A DNA stretch of 64,000 nucleotides, from positions 658,793 to 722,792 of the forward strand of contig NW_006763131.1 of assembly GCF_000264905.1 (NCBI RefSeq), given 5' to 3'. Shown in pieces: positions 1 through 9,509 of the stretch (position 1 is its first letter; the number at the start of each line of letters is the position of its first letter). The notes beneath the pieces were generated by a model that did no database searches, was not told the DNA's origin, and worked only from the letters and a program-made list of their open reading frames with translations. Position numbers and translations under genes: made by a program. The DNA comes from Stereum hirsutum FP-91666 SS1. Its lineage: Eukaryota > Basidiomycota > Agaricomycetes > Russulales > Stereaceae.

Positions 1-20
1 ATTGGCAATCAACTCTCGTC

Positions 21-479
21 ATGTCCAACTCCATTCCACCCACTGTCTCCGCTCAGAAGAAGGCGAAGGTCAGCCACCCAGAGAGCTATCATTGTTCTCG
101 TATGCTGACAGACGTCATCGCTCATGTAGAGATTTAGCACCCAATCTGCGGCTACGGGAACAACAACTTCAACTTCTTCCTCGGCCGCCTCAAAGCTCAG
201 CACATTTATCGTGCGTGTAATGAGTCATGCTAGAGTTTATCACTGTACTGACAATGCCTCGTAGAACCCACTACGCGCGAAATTCACGTCGTCACCTCAA
301 AGTAGCCAAGTATGTGACAAGTTAGAGTTATTTTCCCGTCATTGCGCTGACTATGATCTTGGTTTCTTCAATAGTCGCAAGTCCAAGTGAACGACCATGC
401 CGAGATGATGGATGAGGACAACATGTCCTGGGGTGTTCCATCATCGTCGAGACGTCAGCGAAAGAAGTCGCATTCATGA
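21..479 (+). CDS. small unknown protein, four exons
   Basis: I do not recognise this protein. Four exons (21-68, 130-210, 265-309, 375-479) join in frame through three GT-AG introns of about 54-65 nt and give a 92-residue protein. It starts MSNSIPPTVSAQKK, has a Ser/Thr/Ala-rich middle around residues 20-40, and ends in a basic tail SSSRRQRKKSHS preceded by an acidic Met/Asp stretch. The first intron has a good branch site (TGCTGAC). The composition suggests a disordered, possibly nuclear protein, but that is inference. The start lies only 20 nt from the window edge, so these could be the last exons of a longer gene that begins outside the window. Confidence 0.45.
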
Positions 480-1140
480 GACGGCACTGGCAAGACGTCG
501 TTTTCTTTTATAGACTGCTTAGCTTGGCCGACGCGAGGTACGCAGTTGTTCTCGCCTTCCACTTCGAAGGTGGGACGAGAAGCTGACTTTGGGTTGGGTG
601 CATTCATCTAGTCGGGTCGAGCTCGGATTTGAATCTTCATCATGGATACCCTACTCATACATCGTTATTCGATTTCACGGGACTGCAAGCTGTATGGCTT
701 CTTTCGATCCTCAACTTTCATTTTTGACCGTCATGCTGCGATTTACGACCACTGGACTCTTGTTGCAACCTATTTATTTATCAAGAGAATGTAGGATGTT
801 ATGGCTGCGTACCTACGTTGCGATCGAATTATTTATCACCCTTCGTTATTCGACAATACACTGCTCCCATCACAGTCCACACTCATCTAAATATGAGATA
901 CCCTCTGACAGGGGCGCACGCCACTGTGGCGACCGAACAAGCCCCTAACTAGTGTGAGTCTGACTGCCCCTAACCTCGACGCTGCCACCAAGAGTCAAAC
1001 CGCGATAGTACTTACACGCAAACCTCTCCAAGTCATTGCTCTCTGTGAACATCTACGGTATGTCCTTCTCATTATTCAAAACCAAAAATTCTTAGAACTC
1101 ACACAACGTCCAATACTCGTTGCTAGTACATAACATTCCA
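480..1140. other. intergenic, no gene seen
   Basis: About 660 nt between two small predicted genes. The open frames here are short, rich in unlikely residue runs and have no splice partners. A possible 5'-UTR intron lies just before the next ORF (GGTATGT near 1059, acceptor TTCTTAG near 1096), but it does not extend the coding frame convincingly. Confidence 0.4.
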
Positions 1141-1317
1141 ATGCCTTCCCGTGCTGAACGCATCGCCGAAGTCCAGCGAGCCATCCTCAAGTCGTATGGT
1201 GGGATGTACCACTTCATGCTTTCCTATGGGCTCAAGATGTACAAAGAAGGAGATTTGGAAGAAGCAAAGCAGATCTTGAGAGGTATGGCGGAGGCGGAAG
1301 TGGACGGTGAGGAATGA
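1141..1317 (+). CDS. small acidic hypothetical protein
   Basis: A 58-codon open frame starting MPSRAERIAEVQRAILKSYG and ending in an acidic tail. The same frame is open seven codons further upstream, to an ATG at 1120. The residue pattern is that of a helical peptide, with regularly spaced Leu/Ile/Met and charged residues (YKEGDLEEAKQILRGMAEAE), and it looks more protein-like than its neighbours. No family is recognised. It could be a single-exon small protein or the last exon of a gene whose upstream exons I could not define. Confidence 0.35.
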   Translation: MPSRAERIAEVQRAILKSYGGMYHFMLSYGLKMYKEGDLEEAKQILRGMAEAEVDGEE

Positions 1318-1710
1318 GGGAATTGGGTCAATTTATAATGGGTATCTTGAAGGTGAGTTCGACCGTGACGGTCAGATTTCCAACGGCGACGCTTATTTTG
1401 AGTTTTCGACTGGGAATCTTGTGTAGTGTGCGACTGAGTTATTTGATTAAATCAAAGGGTGTCCTGGAACCAGCACCCTTCCAGGTTCAGTCTGATCGAC
1501 ATGCTCTTTGAGAATAGCTCTCGGGCCTGACCTTCGAATCGTCTCCGTCTTGAAGACAGAATCATCGGTATGAGACACCCACACTCGTCCGAGACTTGGC
1601 GACTGTTTTCACTGGTAGACGGTTCGACGACACGACCAAACGCTCCGTGGGCCACATTCAACGGAAGATTCACATGCCAGCCGACACATCCTCCGTCGAG
1701 CTGCAAGATG

Positions 1711-1718
1711 TATATAAA
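1711..1718 (+). promoter_or_regulatory. TATA box of the left duplicated gene
   Basis: TATATAAA lies about 75 nt upstream of the ATG at 1791. The same element sits at the matching position of the right copy, in a promoter that has otherwise diverged. Confidence 0.6.
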
Positions 1719-1790
1719 CCGTCTTTCCTTCAACTCTTCTTCACCTAACCGCGCACATACCTTGTCCATCAGACACTCACGAGCATAAAC

Positions 1791-2373
1791 ATGTTTACCA
1801 AACCCACTGTTACCTCCACCGCTGTTGTCGCTGGACGACTTAGGCTTCGATTCCGTGGACTGTTCCGTGCGTCTCTTCTTCATCCTACTGTATTTGCCTT
1901 CCAAGATACTGACACGAAGATTTATTCGTGCAGAAAAAGTTCACGCAATCCAGGACGTATCTACGCAGGCGTACGAAGTCCCCGTCATTCCCCGCCCTGT
2001 TCAACGCGCCTTCTTACAATCTGCGGACAAGGCTGCTGCGAAATCAGGTTCCTCGGCTTTGGGTCTCCCCACCACCCCTCGCCGCCCTCAACTCTCCTCC
2101 GACTTCGAGGAGTCTGCGTTCAGTTCTTATGCGAAAACTGACAATGGGCTCGATGGTGATGAGCTCAACAATGTTGGTGAGTCCATGGATCCGCTCGAGG
2201 CTGAGTATTGGTTCGCCTGTGAAGGCACGGGTCATCGTGATGTGAGGCCCTTCGAGGTGTTCGTTGATGGTGGTCTCGATGTGGACGAGTGTGAAGAGTG
2301 GGGATATCAGGGTATGGAAGACCTCGTTTGTGGGACTCTTCGTTGTGGATTGCTTTGGCCTTCGAAGGACTGA
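1791..2373 (+). CDS. unknown acidic protein, left duplicated copy
   Basis: Exon 1 (1791-1866) and exon 2 (1934-2373) join in frame across a 67-nt intron and encode about 171 residues. The N-terminus is basic (MFTKPTVTSTAVVAGRLRLR). The middle is Ser/Pro-rich. The C-terminal half is strongly acidic with Trp/Cys residues (EYWFACEGTG, DECEEWGYQGMEDL) and ends LLWPSKD. No family is recognised. The protein of the right copy is nearly identical: Val versus Ile in the sequence DVS/DIS is the one change I found. The intron and promoter differ much more. That pattern fits selection on the protein. A TATA box precedes the start. Confidence 0.75.
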
Positions 2374-2463
2374 GGAATTAGTGATGAGGTGACATAGTTT
2401 AACGACGAGTAGCAGGGTCTCGATGTCTCAGCCCATGTCTCGGAAGATGTGTGTGGCTCGGTG

Positions 2464-2505
2464 GGTCTCGGAGGTGCTCGAGTTGGAGGGGTAACCTCCG
2501 AGACC
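2464..2505. repeat. hairpin downstream of the duplicated gene
   Basis: GGTCTCGGAGGT and ACCTCCGAGACC are perfect 12-bp reverse complements separated by 18 nt, about 90 nt after the stop codon. The stem is kept in the right copy (near 16179-16221) although the flanks have changed. It could act in 3'-end formation or be a relic of another repeat. Confidence 0.6.
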
Positions 2506-2795
2506 ATACTACTGACTACTCAGGCTCAGTAACAGGGACCCCTTAGTACACGCAGAGCATCCCGACGCTCTACATGCCCTCGCATCAGGATATTCGCCTC
2601 TACAGTCCTCGATACCGAATACCGACTTCCGCTGGTGACGGGTTGCGCGACCCCACCAGTGACGTCCCAACTTCCCAGGCTCTCCAGCAGAGTATTCCTC
2701 GACTCACGCGCCCGGACTTGGTATGGGGAAACCTCTGTAGCGAGAGGTCTCCATGAGAGGCCAGTAACTATATGCCCCTATACCAGTTCGCGAGA

Positions 2796-3295
2796 TGACA
2801 CGGAGACAGGGTTCGGAGGAAGGGAGTTGGGTCTTGTATATTTGTCCTGTGGAATGTTAGTGATGTCCCTGCTGGCAGCCTGCGCTGTACGCAACGCCGC
2901 ACTGTCAATTATCCCGCTTTGGCAATCGTAGCATCAGCGCTGTTTATTCCTGTTAGTAAAAACAAACAGAAAATACTTACGGCACTCGGCCAGGCTGAGC
3001 GGTGAGATAGTGGCCTAAGTGATACAGAACGACCATATCATAGTTAGTGAACGTTTGAGCGAGTATCGCTGTTGAGCAACTCACCTTCAAGCATGTTTCT
3101 GCTGTCACTTTCAAATCTGTGATCCTTTTGAATGTGGCAATTGGCACGAGGAGTCAGAGTAAGTACTAGATCAGAGCCCCGGGCCCGAGCCAACCGTGGG
3201 ACGATCGCGATGTTTGGGTGGCGCCGTACATATAAACAGTGAACACTTCTGGTCCTTCTTTGCTCATCCACCTTGTACTGCGACCACTTCAAACG
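2796..3295. other. intergenic with promoter of the kinase-like gene
   Basis: No convincing coding frame. A TATA box (TATAAA, about 3231-3236) lies some 60 nt upstream of the ATG at 3296 and is the likely core promoter of that gene. Confidence 0.4.
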
Positions 3296-5784
3296 ATGGC
3301 TGCATCACAACAAACCGTCTCACGGTTTGCTCAGGTCTCTCCAGGCTTTGCGTATCAACCTACTGAAAAACATGATGGATATGCCCTAAAATTCCCTCAT
3401 GAGACTTTACTCAGTCCACCACCTCGGCCCCCGTCTGTTCGCCGTCCAGTGCCTTCTCCATCTCGTCCACTCATTACAAACCATGACCTCCCTCCAAAAA
3501 TGCGCTTCCTGTTACGCCCTCTTCTCAAAAAGTATTCTCGCACTTATCCCCTACTCAAAGTGGTAGTGGAGTCATTCTCCAAGGCCCTGTGCTCGTGCCA
3601 TTGGACCCGGGTTCTGTGGCCAATGGACGACCAATTTGAAGTGCCTCATGGAAATTATACTGATCAGATGCATGCATACTATGTCGATGTTCTCGTCTCT
3701 CCAGTTTTGAATCTACTTTCCCATCTACGGGCGCCGTACATTGAAGAACCCCTGCAACTCATAGTCGACAGACTTGACGATGGTCAGTGTGTGCCTTTTA
3801 CGCTACATTTTCTGTCATCGAAACTGTTCTGGGTCGTAGATTGGAGCCTGACTGCATTTACCCCCTTAATCAACGTCTTGGATAGGCATCATTTCTGTCA
3901 GGGTGGCAGCCACCTATCCACCCGTTCCGCGTGCTCGCCCCAAAAAGGATAGCACACCTGTAATATTGTTCACTGTACGCATCCAGTCTCTCATATCCAA
4001 CACTTCAGTAAGCTGATACCTTCTTAGATGCCTGGATTTTTGGAGCAATATCCTGACATGAAAAGCCTTTCCGAATCCTCGTTCATCCACCCGCTCCTTC
4101 GCAACGCATGGAAGACAAACGCGAAATCGAAGATTATAATGACAGACCTCACCTCTTTCCACATCTTTCACCCTCCGTCTCCCTCGTCCGAGGACGGTCG
4201 CGTCGTTCCATACGAGTGTATTACAGTGGACGATGCCTTGCTTTCGATCCGCGTTCTCATTGGGGCATACATATACGAGGCTTTACCGTCCCAAGAAACC
4301 CGCCGGCACCCAGTGCGTGGCTATCTTAATCCTCAGAGCTCACTTGGTGTGGGCACTTCTGGAAGTGAAGAGCCTCCACTGTATGAGGCAATGTACTCGG
4401 ACATGATGGGCTGTACTCCCAATCCTGACGGGCCAAAACCATCAGACGAAGAGGTCTTCGAGACGCGCAAGCGCCACTCAGACTTCGATCCGTACACCTT
4501 GATGCACGATCGTGCACAAGAGCTGCAGTTTCTCCGGTGGAAGACACACATGGAAGAAAATGCAAACCAAATCCAAAATATTCGTCCAGGAGATGTGCTC
4601 ATCGCGTCTACGGACGGCTTTGCTCGCGACAACGCCACCCTTATACCTTACTGGCCCATTGACCTGGGGACCATCCCCGACTCAACGATGCAATTCTTCG
4701 ACATCATAAAGCGCCCTCCGCCACTGGACGATCGCATGCGTCATCGCCTCGAGACATCCCAGACGTTCCAGCTCTGCATATCTTACAGTTTAGGCGGCGA
4801 TTGTGGTACGGTGCATCGCTGCCAGCTCATATCCATCGACAACGAAGAGGCCCCTCCTGGTCTTCCGGAGCTCTGCATCAAATTCTACGACGACCGCCTG
4901 TTCGACGTTCGTCCTTCAGAGGATTGGGATACAGGCGAAGATCAGATCTTCTGGGAATCGTTCACGACGTCCGAGGATGATGCGCGAAGAGAGCGAGTCG
5001 TCTACGAGCAGCTTCGCTTCGCGCAAGGATCGTTCGTGCCGTGGTACTACGGTGTGCATAAGGTACGCCTCATTTTGAATCATCCATATCTTGACGCCGA
5101 AATACGACCTCTGACGGTGTTAACTTCTTTATGATCTCGTAGTTCGTTTTGCCTGATGGACACTGGGTCTATGGGATCCTCCTAGAGCTCATTGCTGGTA
5201 ACCCTATAAGCTTGGAAGAAGCCATGCCCTCAATGAGCGATCCGGAACGTGCTGAGCTGGTAAGACTAATATATATCATCGTTAACTTGAAATCCAACAA
5301 CGTAATAATCCTTCATCTTCCTCAGATTAAAGGCGCTCGACATGCTGTACGCGCTCTGCAGTACACTGACATCTCAACAGGTGCTTGGGCACACCGTGAG
5401 AGACCCATGTTCGTTCTTCGATCCCCGGTACCTCATGTCGTGTTCTTCGACTTCTCCGATTCGAGCCCGAGCACCTCCAGCGATGTCGTAAACACCACCA
5501 CGACCGAGTACCTCGAAATGTTCTATCGTCTGAGGAGCGCTATGATGGACCTCGGATTCACTCCAGGCAAAGCCGTCAAGTTTGTTTTGCCACATTATGG
5601 AGGAATGGAGGTGTGGGATCACATAATTGATGCGTCGGACTTCCGCGATGGCAGGGAGAGTTATTCTCTGAGTGCGCCGGATCCATTTGATTGGATAGCT
5701 GGGTCTACTTGTGACAGTGTGCAGGAGGAGGTGCTCTTCGATGGAGTGAGGGTTGGGTTGTACAAAAGTAAACGAGCCCAGTGA
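3296..5784 (+). CDS. atypical kinase-like protein, probably a pseudokinase
   Basis: Five exons (3296-3782, 3910-3974, 4028-5062, 5143-5259, 5326-5784) add up to exactly 721 codons including the stop, with matching phases. The central and C-terminal parts resemble the basidiomycete-specific protein-kinase-like fold: LCIKFYDDR (beta-3-like Lys), VVYEQLRFAQGSFVPWYYG, then LPDGHWVYGILLELIAGNPI (hinge-like region), HAVRALQYTDI, and VVFFDFSD at the DFG position. The expected catalytic loop HxDxxxxN is not present; the sequence there reads TGAWAHRERPMFVL. Loss of activity is therefore likely, though that is inference. The N-terminal 200 residues are Pro-rich and unrecognised. A TATA box precedes the start. 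The exon 1/2 junction is the least certain. Confidence 0.7.
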
Positions 5785-6149
5785 AGATGAGTGAGGTACG
5801 CTCTTATCGTCTCATTCTTCTCCTTGAGAGGCCGATGACTGATCCGCCGTTGTGATAGTTTGTAACATAGAATCCGGAGTAGTCGAGGGATATGCTTCCT
5901 TGTTAGTTTGCTCACATGTATTCTGTCAGTCGTCACGAACTTGAGTGCATCATTATCGAGTACCATTGATTTGAGACACTGTCACAGAAAAACCTGAGCA
6001 AGAATAGGAGAATTATCACAGGAAGTACGGTCGCAAATCAACAACCCGGGCCTCCAGGAACGAGTGAGCACGACAGAGGCACGAACATAATCCAGATGTA
6101 ACCTAAGTGTACCCAAAAAAGCGACGTTCAACAAAAGCCATGAACGCGG

Positions 6150-8463
6150 TCAATCTCTGGCAAATGCATCCTGATGATACCCGAGTCTCGTGCGAGCCAT
6201 CTGGTGCTGGTGGAAATGGGTGCGGGTACGGAAAAATCTATGGCAGCACGCATAAGTTGGGTGATAAGCCATGCTCAGGTGCACCTCCAGTTCTCGAAGG
6301 GATTGCACGCGGGTGTGACAGTAGCCACATTGAAGGCGCTTGACCATGCTGTGCGTGAACTCGTGAAGCTTGAACCGCATTCCTGATTGGAGTTCGATGT
6401 GTTAGCAGATCAGAAAACAAATCGTGCGACGTAGAGAGACGAAGACGTACCCCAATGCGTCAGCCAGTCAAACTCTGTATGGCGAGCTTCCTCAGGGGCG
6501 TATGGAGGAATGTCCATCGGAGGAGGGGCAGGTAACATTCCGGCATCTGCGCCTGGCAGTTGAGGTCGTTGACGGTTGCGCTCTCGGACTTCGAGGAGCA
6601 TCTCTTCGTCCCAAAGAGCGCAATTAGGATCTTGACTACACTTCCGCTGTGCGATATCCCAAAGAGCTACCGTTCCCGTAAGGCTATTAGAATCCGTCCA
6701 GGATGAAACGTTGGGGATCAATGGTCTTACATCCACATTTGAAACAAAACTCTGTCTTGCAGCGGCATGTAATGTGATTGCAGCCGACGACGAGCTCGAC
6801 AATGTACTGTCACAGACGAATGAGTCGGAAGAGGGGAATGAGGAAGTGCTCGAGGACGTACGGAGCATTTCGGACATCTTCTCCAGTTGTGGGCCTGCAG
6901 TGCAGGATAACAAGATGATGAGGGTCATATGGAATGGGAAAAATGTCGAAGGCAAACGTACTTTTATAACTTGGAGCGCAAGAAGATCGTCGGGGGACCT
7001 ATCTTCTAACGGCATGGACTGAGATTATTGGAAAACATGTTAGGAAGCAGAAACGAGGGAATAAAGATGACGGTCATACTTGATATTCCTCGCACGATAT
7101 ACCTATCAACCTTCATTAAGTTTAGAGCAAAGGAACTGAACATACATTACTTACCATCATGCCAAGATGATCGACACGGTATACAAAGCAATTGACGACA
7201 AGCGGGACACTCTGCCTGAGGATCATCTGGATTTTCTTCGACTTCGACGAGAGCGGAGCAACGTGGATTGGGACAGAAATAGCGAGGTTGAGAATCCAGC
7301 AGTTTTCGGTGGTGCTAAAGCATGATGATCAGAAAAATATGGAATGGCAACGTCGAAGACTTGGTCGCGGTGACTTACCCACAACACCATGGCTTTTTCA
7401 CTAAGCACGCGCTTCGCTACTCCATCCTCAATTCCCTGCGGCCACTCCTGCGAGGAGCATTCTGGACAGAGAAGAGGGAAGACAACGATATCCATACGAC
7501 CCCCACCATCTTCGTCGGGGTCTAACTTGCTAGTAATGTATGTGGACAGACAGGAGATACAATATCCGTGGCTTCCTGGGCAAGGTAAGAAGAGACCGAA
7601 TGCTACCCTATCATGAGACGTCGCAGTAGTTGTAGCAGCAACCGGCGAGTTCGTGGGCTGAAAAGGTTCCATACAGATCCCACAACATGTGTAAGGTGTT
7701 GCGGGAGAAGACTTGACTGTTGCTCGAGAGGCCGTAGATGAGAATGAGATAAACAGTATGAGATCATATTAGCTCGAACAGTGCTTACTGGATGGTTGTT
7801 CAATGATGGAAGGCAGTTCTGGACCCGTTGTTGTAGTTGCCTTCGCCTTGCCTTTGCCTTTGGAGTTAGGGTCCGTCGACTATATCATCATAAGTAGAAA
7901 ATTCATCATGGATTCTAAGTTCCACAAACCATAATGTTACTGATTGTATCAGCAGTGAGGAATCTATACAAGCCAAACGATGAGTGCCAGATAGAAAATA
8001 AATTCACGGTGGAAAGTCACAGGAATACGTACCGGTCAACCTCTTGCATGTTAACGTCTTCGGGAGCACCGTCATCATATGCAGCTTGGACTCGTTTTGC
8101 GTATTCGGCGTCTAAAATAAGCTTGGCCTCCGCGGCGGCGACCTGTTGTGCGTATTGGCGTCCAGCCGTATAGCTAGCGTCGAGATGTAGCTGGTACTTC
8201 GCCGCGAGTGCCGCATCTCCACAGGCACGGGTGTCAGAGGCAGACAAGCGAAGCGCCATTTCGAAGTCATCGACAGCAGGCGCAACGACCTCTGGCTTCG
8301 GGGTCGCGGCGGTCCCGCCTTCATGAAGTTCAACCGCAGATAGTTCATTGGCCTGGAGCTGTTCAGCGTACTGAGAGGACAATCTGTCGTTGAGCTCATC
8401 GTTGAGGAGTTCAGCGATAAGCATCTGAGACGCAATGTCGATATCCATCTCGCTGCGAGACAT
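6150..8463 (-). CDS. RBR-type E3 ubiquitin ligase with C2H2-like tail
   Basis: Predicted RING-IBR-RING ubiquitin ligase, which would accept ubiquitin from an E2 on a RING2 Cys and pass it to substrates. Exons include 8463-8033, 7963-7930, 7879-7789, 7716-7379, from 7314, and several more to the stop at 6150. The N-terminal 140 residues are helical and Ala/Glu-rich. RING1 begins CCGICMEPF and continues LPCPGSHGYCISCL and LLCPEC. The IBR reads RYFCPNPRCSALVEV, ECPACRQLLCIPCRSSWHDG. RING2 is AHNWRRCPKCS, GCNHITCRCKTEFCFKCG; the Cys in NHITC is the candidate catalytic residue. The tail after DPNCALWDEEMLLE contains LQCGYCHTRV and CCHRFFRTRTHFHQHQM, a pair of C2H2-like fingers. It is convergent with the kinase-like gene. 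Confidence 0.85.
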
Positions 8464-9509
8464 GCAGGAGCGCAAGGACAGAGAAGAGAACAAAGGGACC
8501 AACGGGGGGCAAAATCGAAATTCAATTCGCGGAAGGTGCAGTTTTATTCAGTCGCCGCGAGTCTCCGAACTGGATCATCACACGCTGTCAAACACCAAGC
8601 CCATGAAGATGGCGCAAAACCAAAAAAATACAGTCGCCGTCCCATCGTGTATCCAAGATGGGTAAAACACATGCGCATTGAAGAGAGCAAAGGTATACCG
8701 CACCAATACCGCCTTTTTCCTCCCTGGGACTTGCACCGAGCTTGGAGAAAGTCGCGTGGATAACGCCTAAATGCGTCGGCGTTGTCGACTGTGAATCGCC
8801 CTTTCAACTGTATTGTGCAGTTTACCATTTTTCAAATTGATGAGACACACCGTCGAAACAAGGGGAATACTTACTTGGAAATAGAAGCAAAACTGAGCAT
8901 CGGCGCAAAAAATCGCCAGGGGATATTCATGTCTGTCACAGTACCAAAGAATCATACAGAGGACGAATAGTGGATACCACAGTGCTCTATCACCAGCCAG
9001 CAGAGCTAAAGGAAGGCCGTTTGCATCATGTAGACCAGACCGATGCTAACGCCCGTATGAATAAGGTAAATATCGATATCTTGAACTGAGAGATGCTGGA
9101 AAGAACTCCGGGCGACTGGTGTCTTCCGCGGCAATGAAAAGCTCTCCGGCCGGAGGATGCCGAGGAAATGATATTGATAGCACAGCATACTACCGTAATA
9201 GGTATTCTCGGACCCGGAACCGGCATGACGCAGGCGTGCGGCTGTGATGAATTACTTGCGGTAAATAAACGCGAGACGCCCCTCTCGGCGCTGTCAGTCA
9301 ACTTGCTCATCAACCTCGACGACGACAAAACACCCCTTCACAACGCATCTCTCGTCTTGCCCCAGCTTTCCCTCTTACAACTGTTCATTGCCGCCCATTT
9401 CGCACACAAAGATCAATACAAACTCTCCATCGAGCGACCCCGAACCCTTGCCACACACTTCCTGTATCCCGTCCTCGCCTAGACCACGTAGCATACACGC
9501 TACAGAAGT
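8464..9509. other. divergent intergenic region
   Basis: About 1 kb between the divergent ubiquitin-ligase and oxysterol-binding-protein genes, probably holding both promoters. A 104-codon open frame at 9168-9482 (+) has no recognisable domain and is more likely leader or promoter sequence. Confidence 0.4.

Larger units (their letters stand above)
1660..2795. repeat. inverted segmental duplication, left arm
   Basis: This stretch of about 1.1 kb reappears as reverse complement at about 15894-17015. The match starts near the motif CGGAAGATTCAC upstream of the TATA box, runs through the gene at 1791-2373, continues in the downstream non-coding DNA (hairpin, then the stretch CTTCCGCTGGTGACGGGTTG), and stops abruptly after GTTCGCGAG near 2793. 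Beyond that point the two copies share nothing visible. No transposase or terminal repeat is seen at the ends, so it is a segmental duplication rather than a recognised transposon. Confidence 0.85.

Noticed and set aside
9168..9482. 104-codon frame upstream of the oxysterol-binding protein gene
   Set aside because: No recognised motif and placed in the presumed divergent promoter region.
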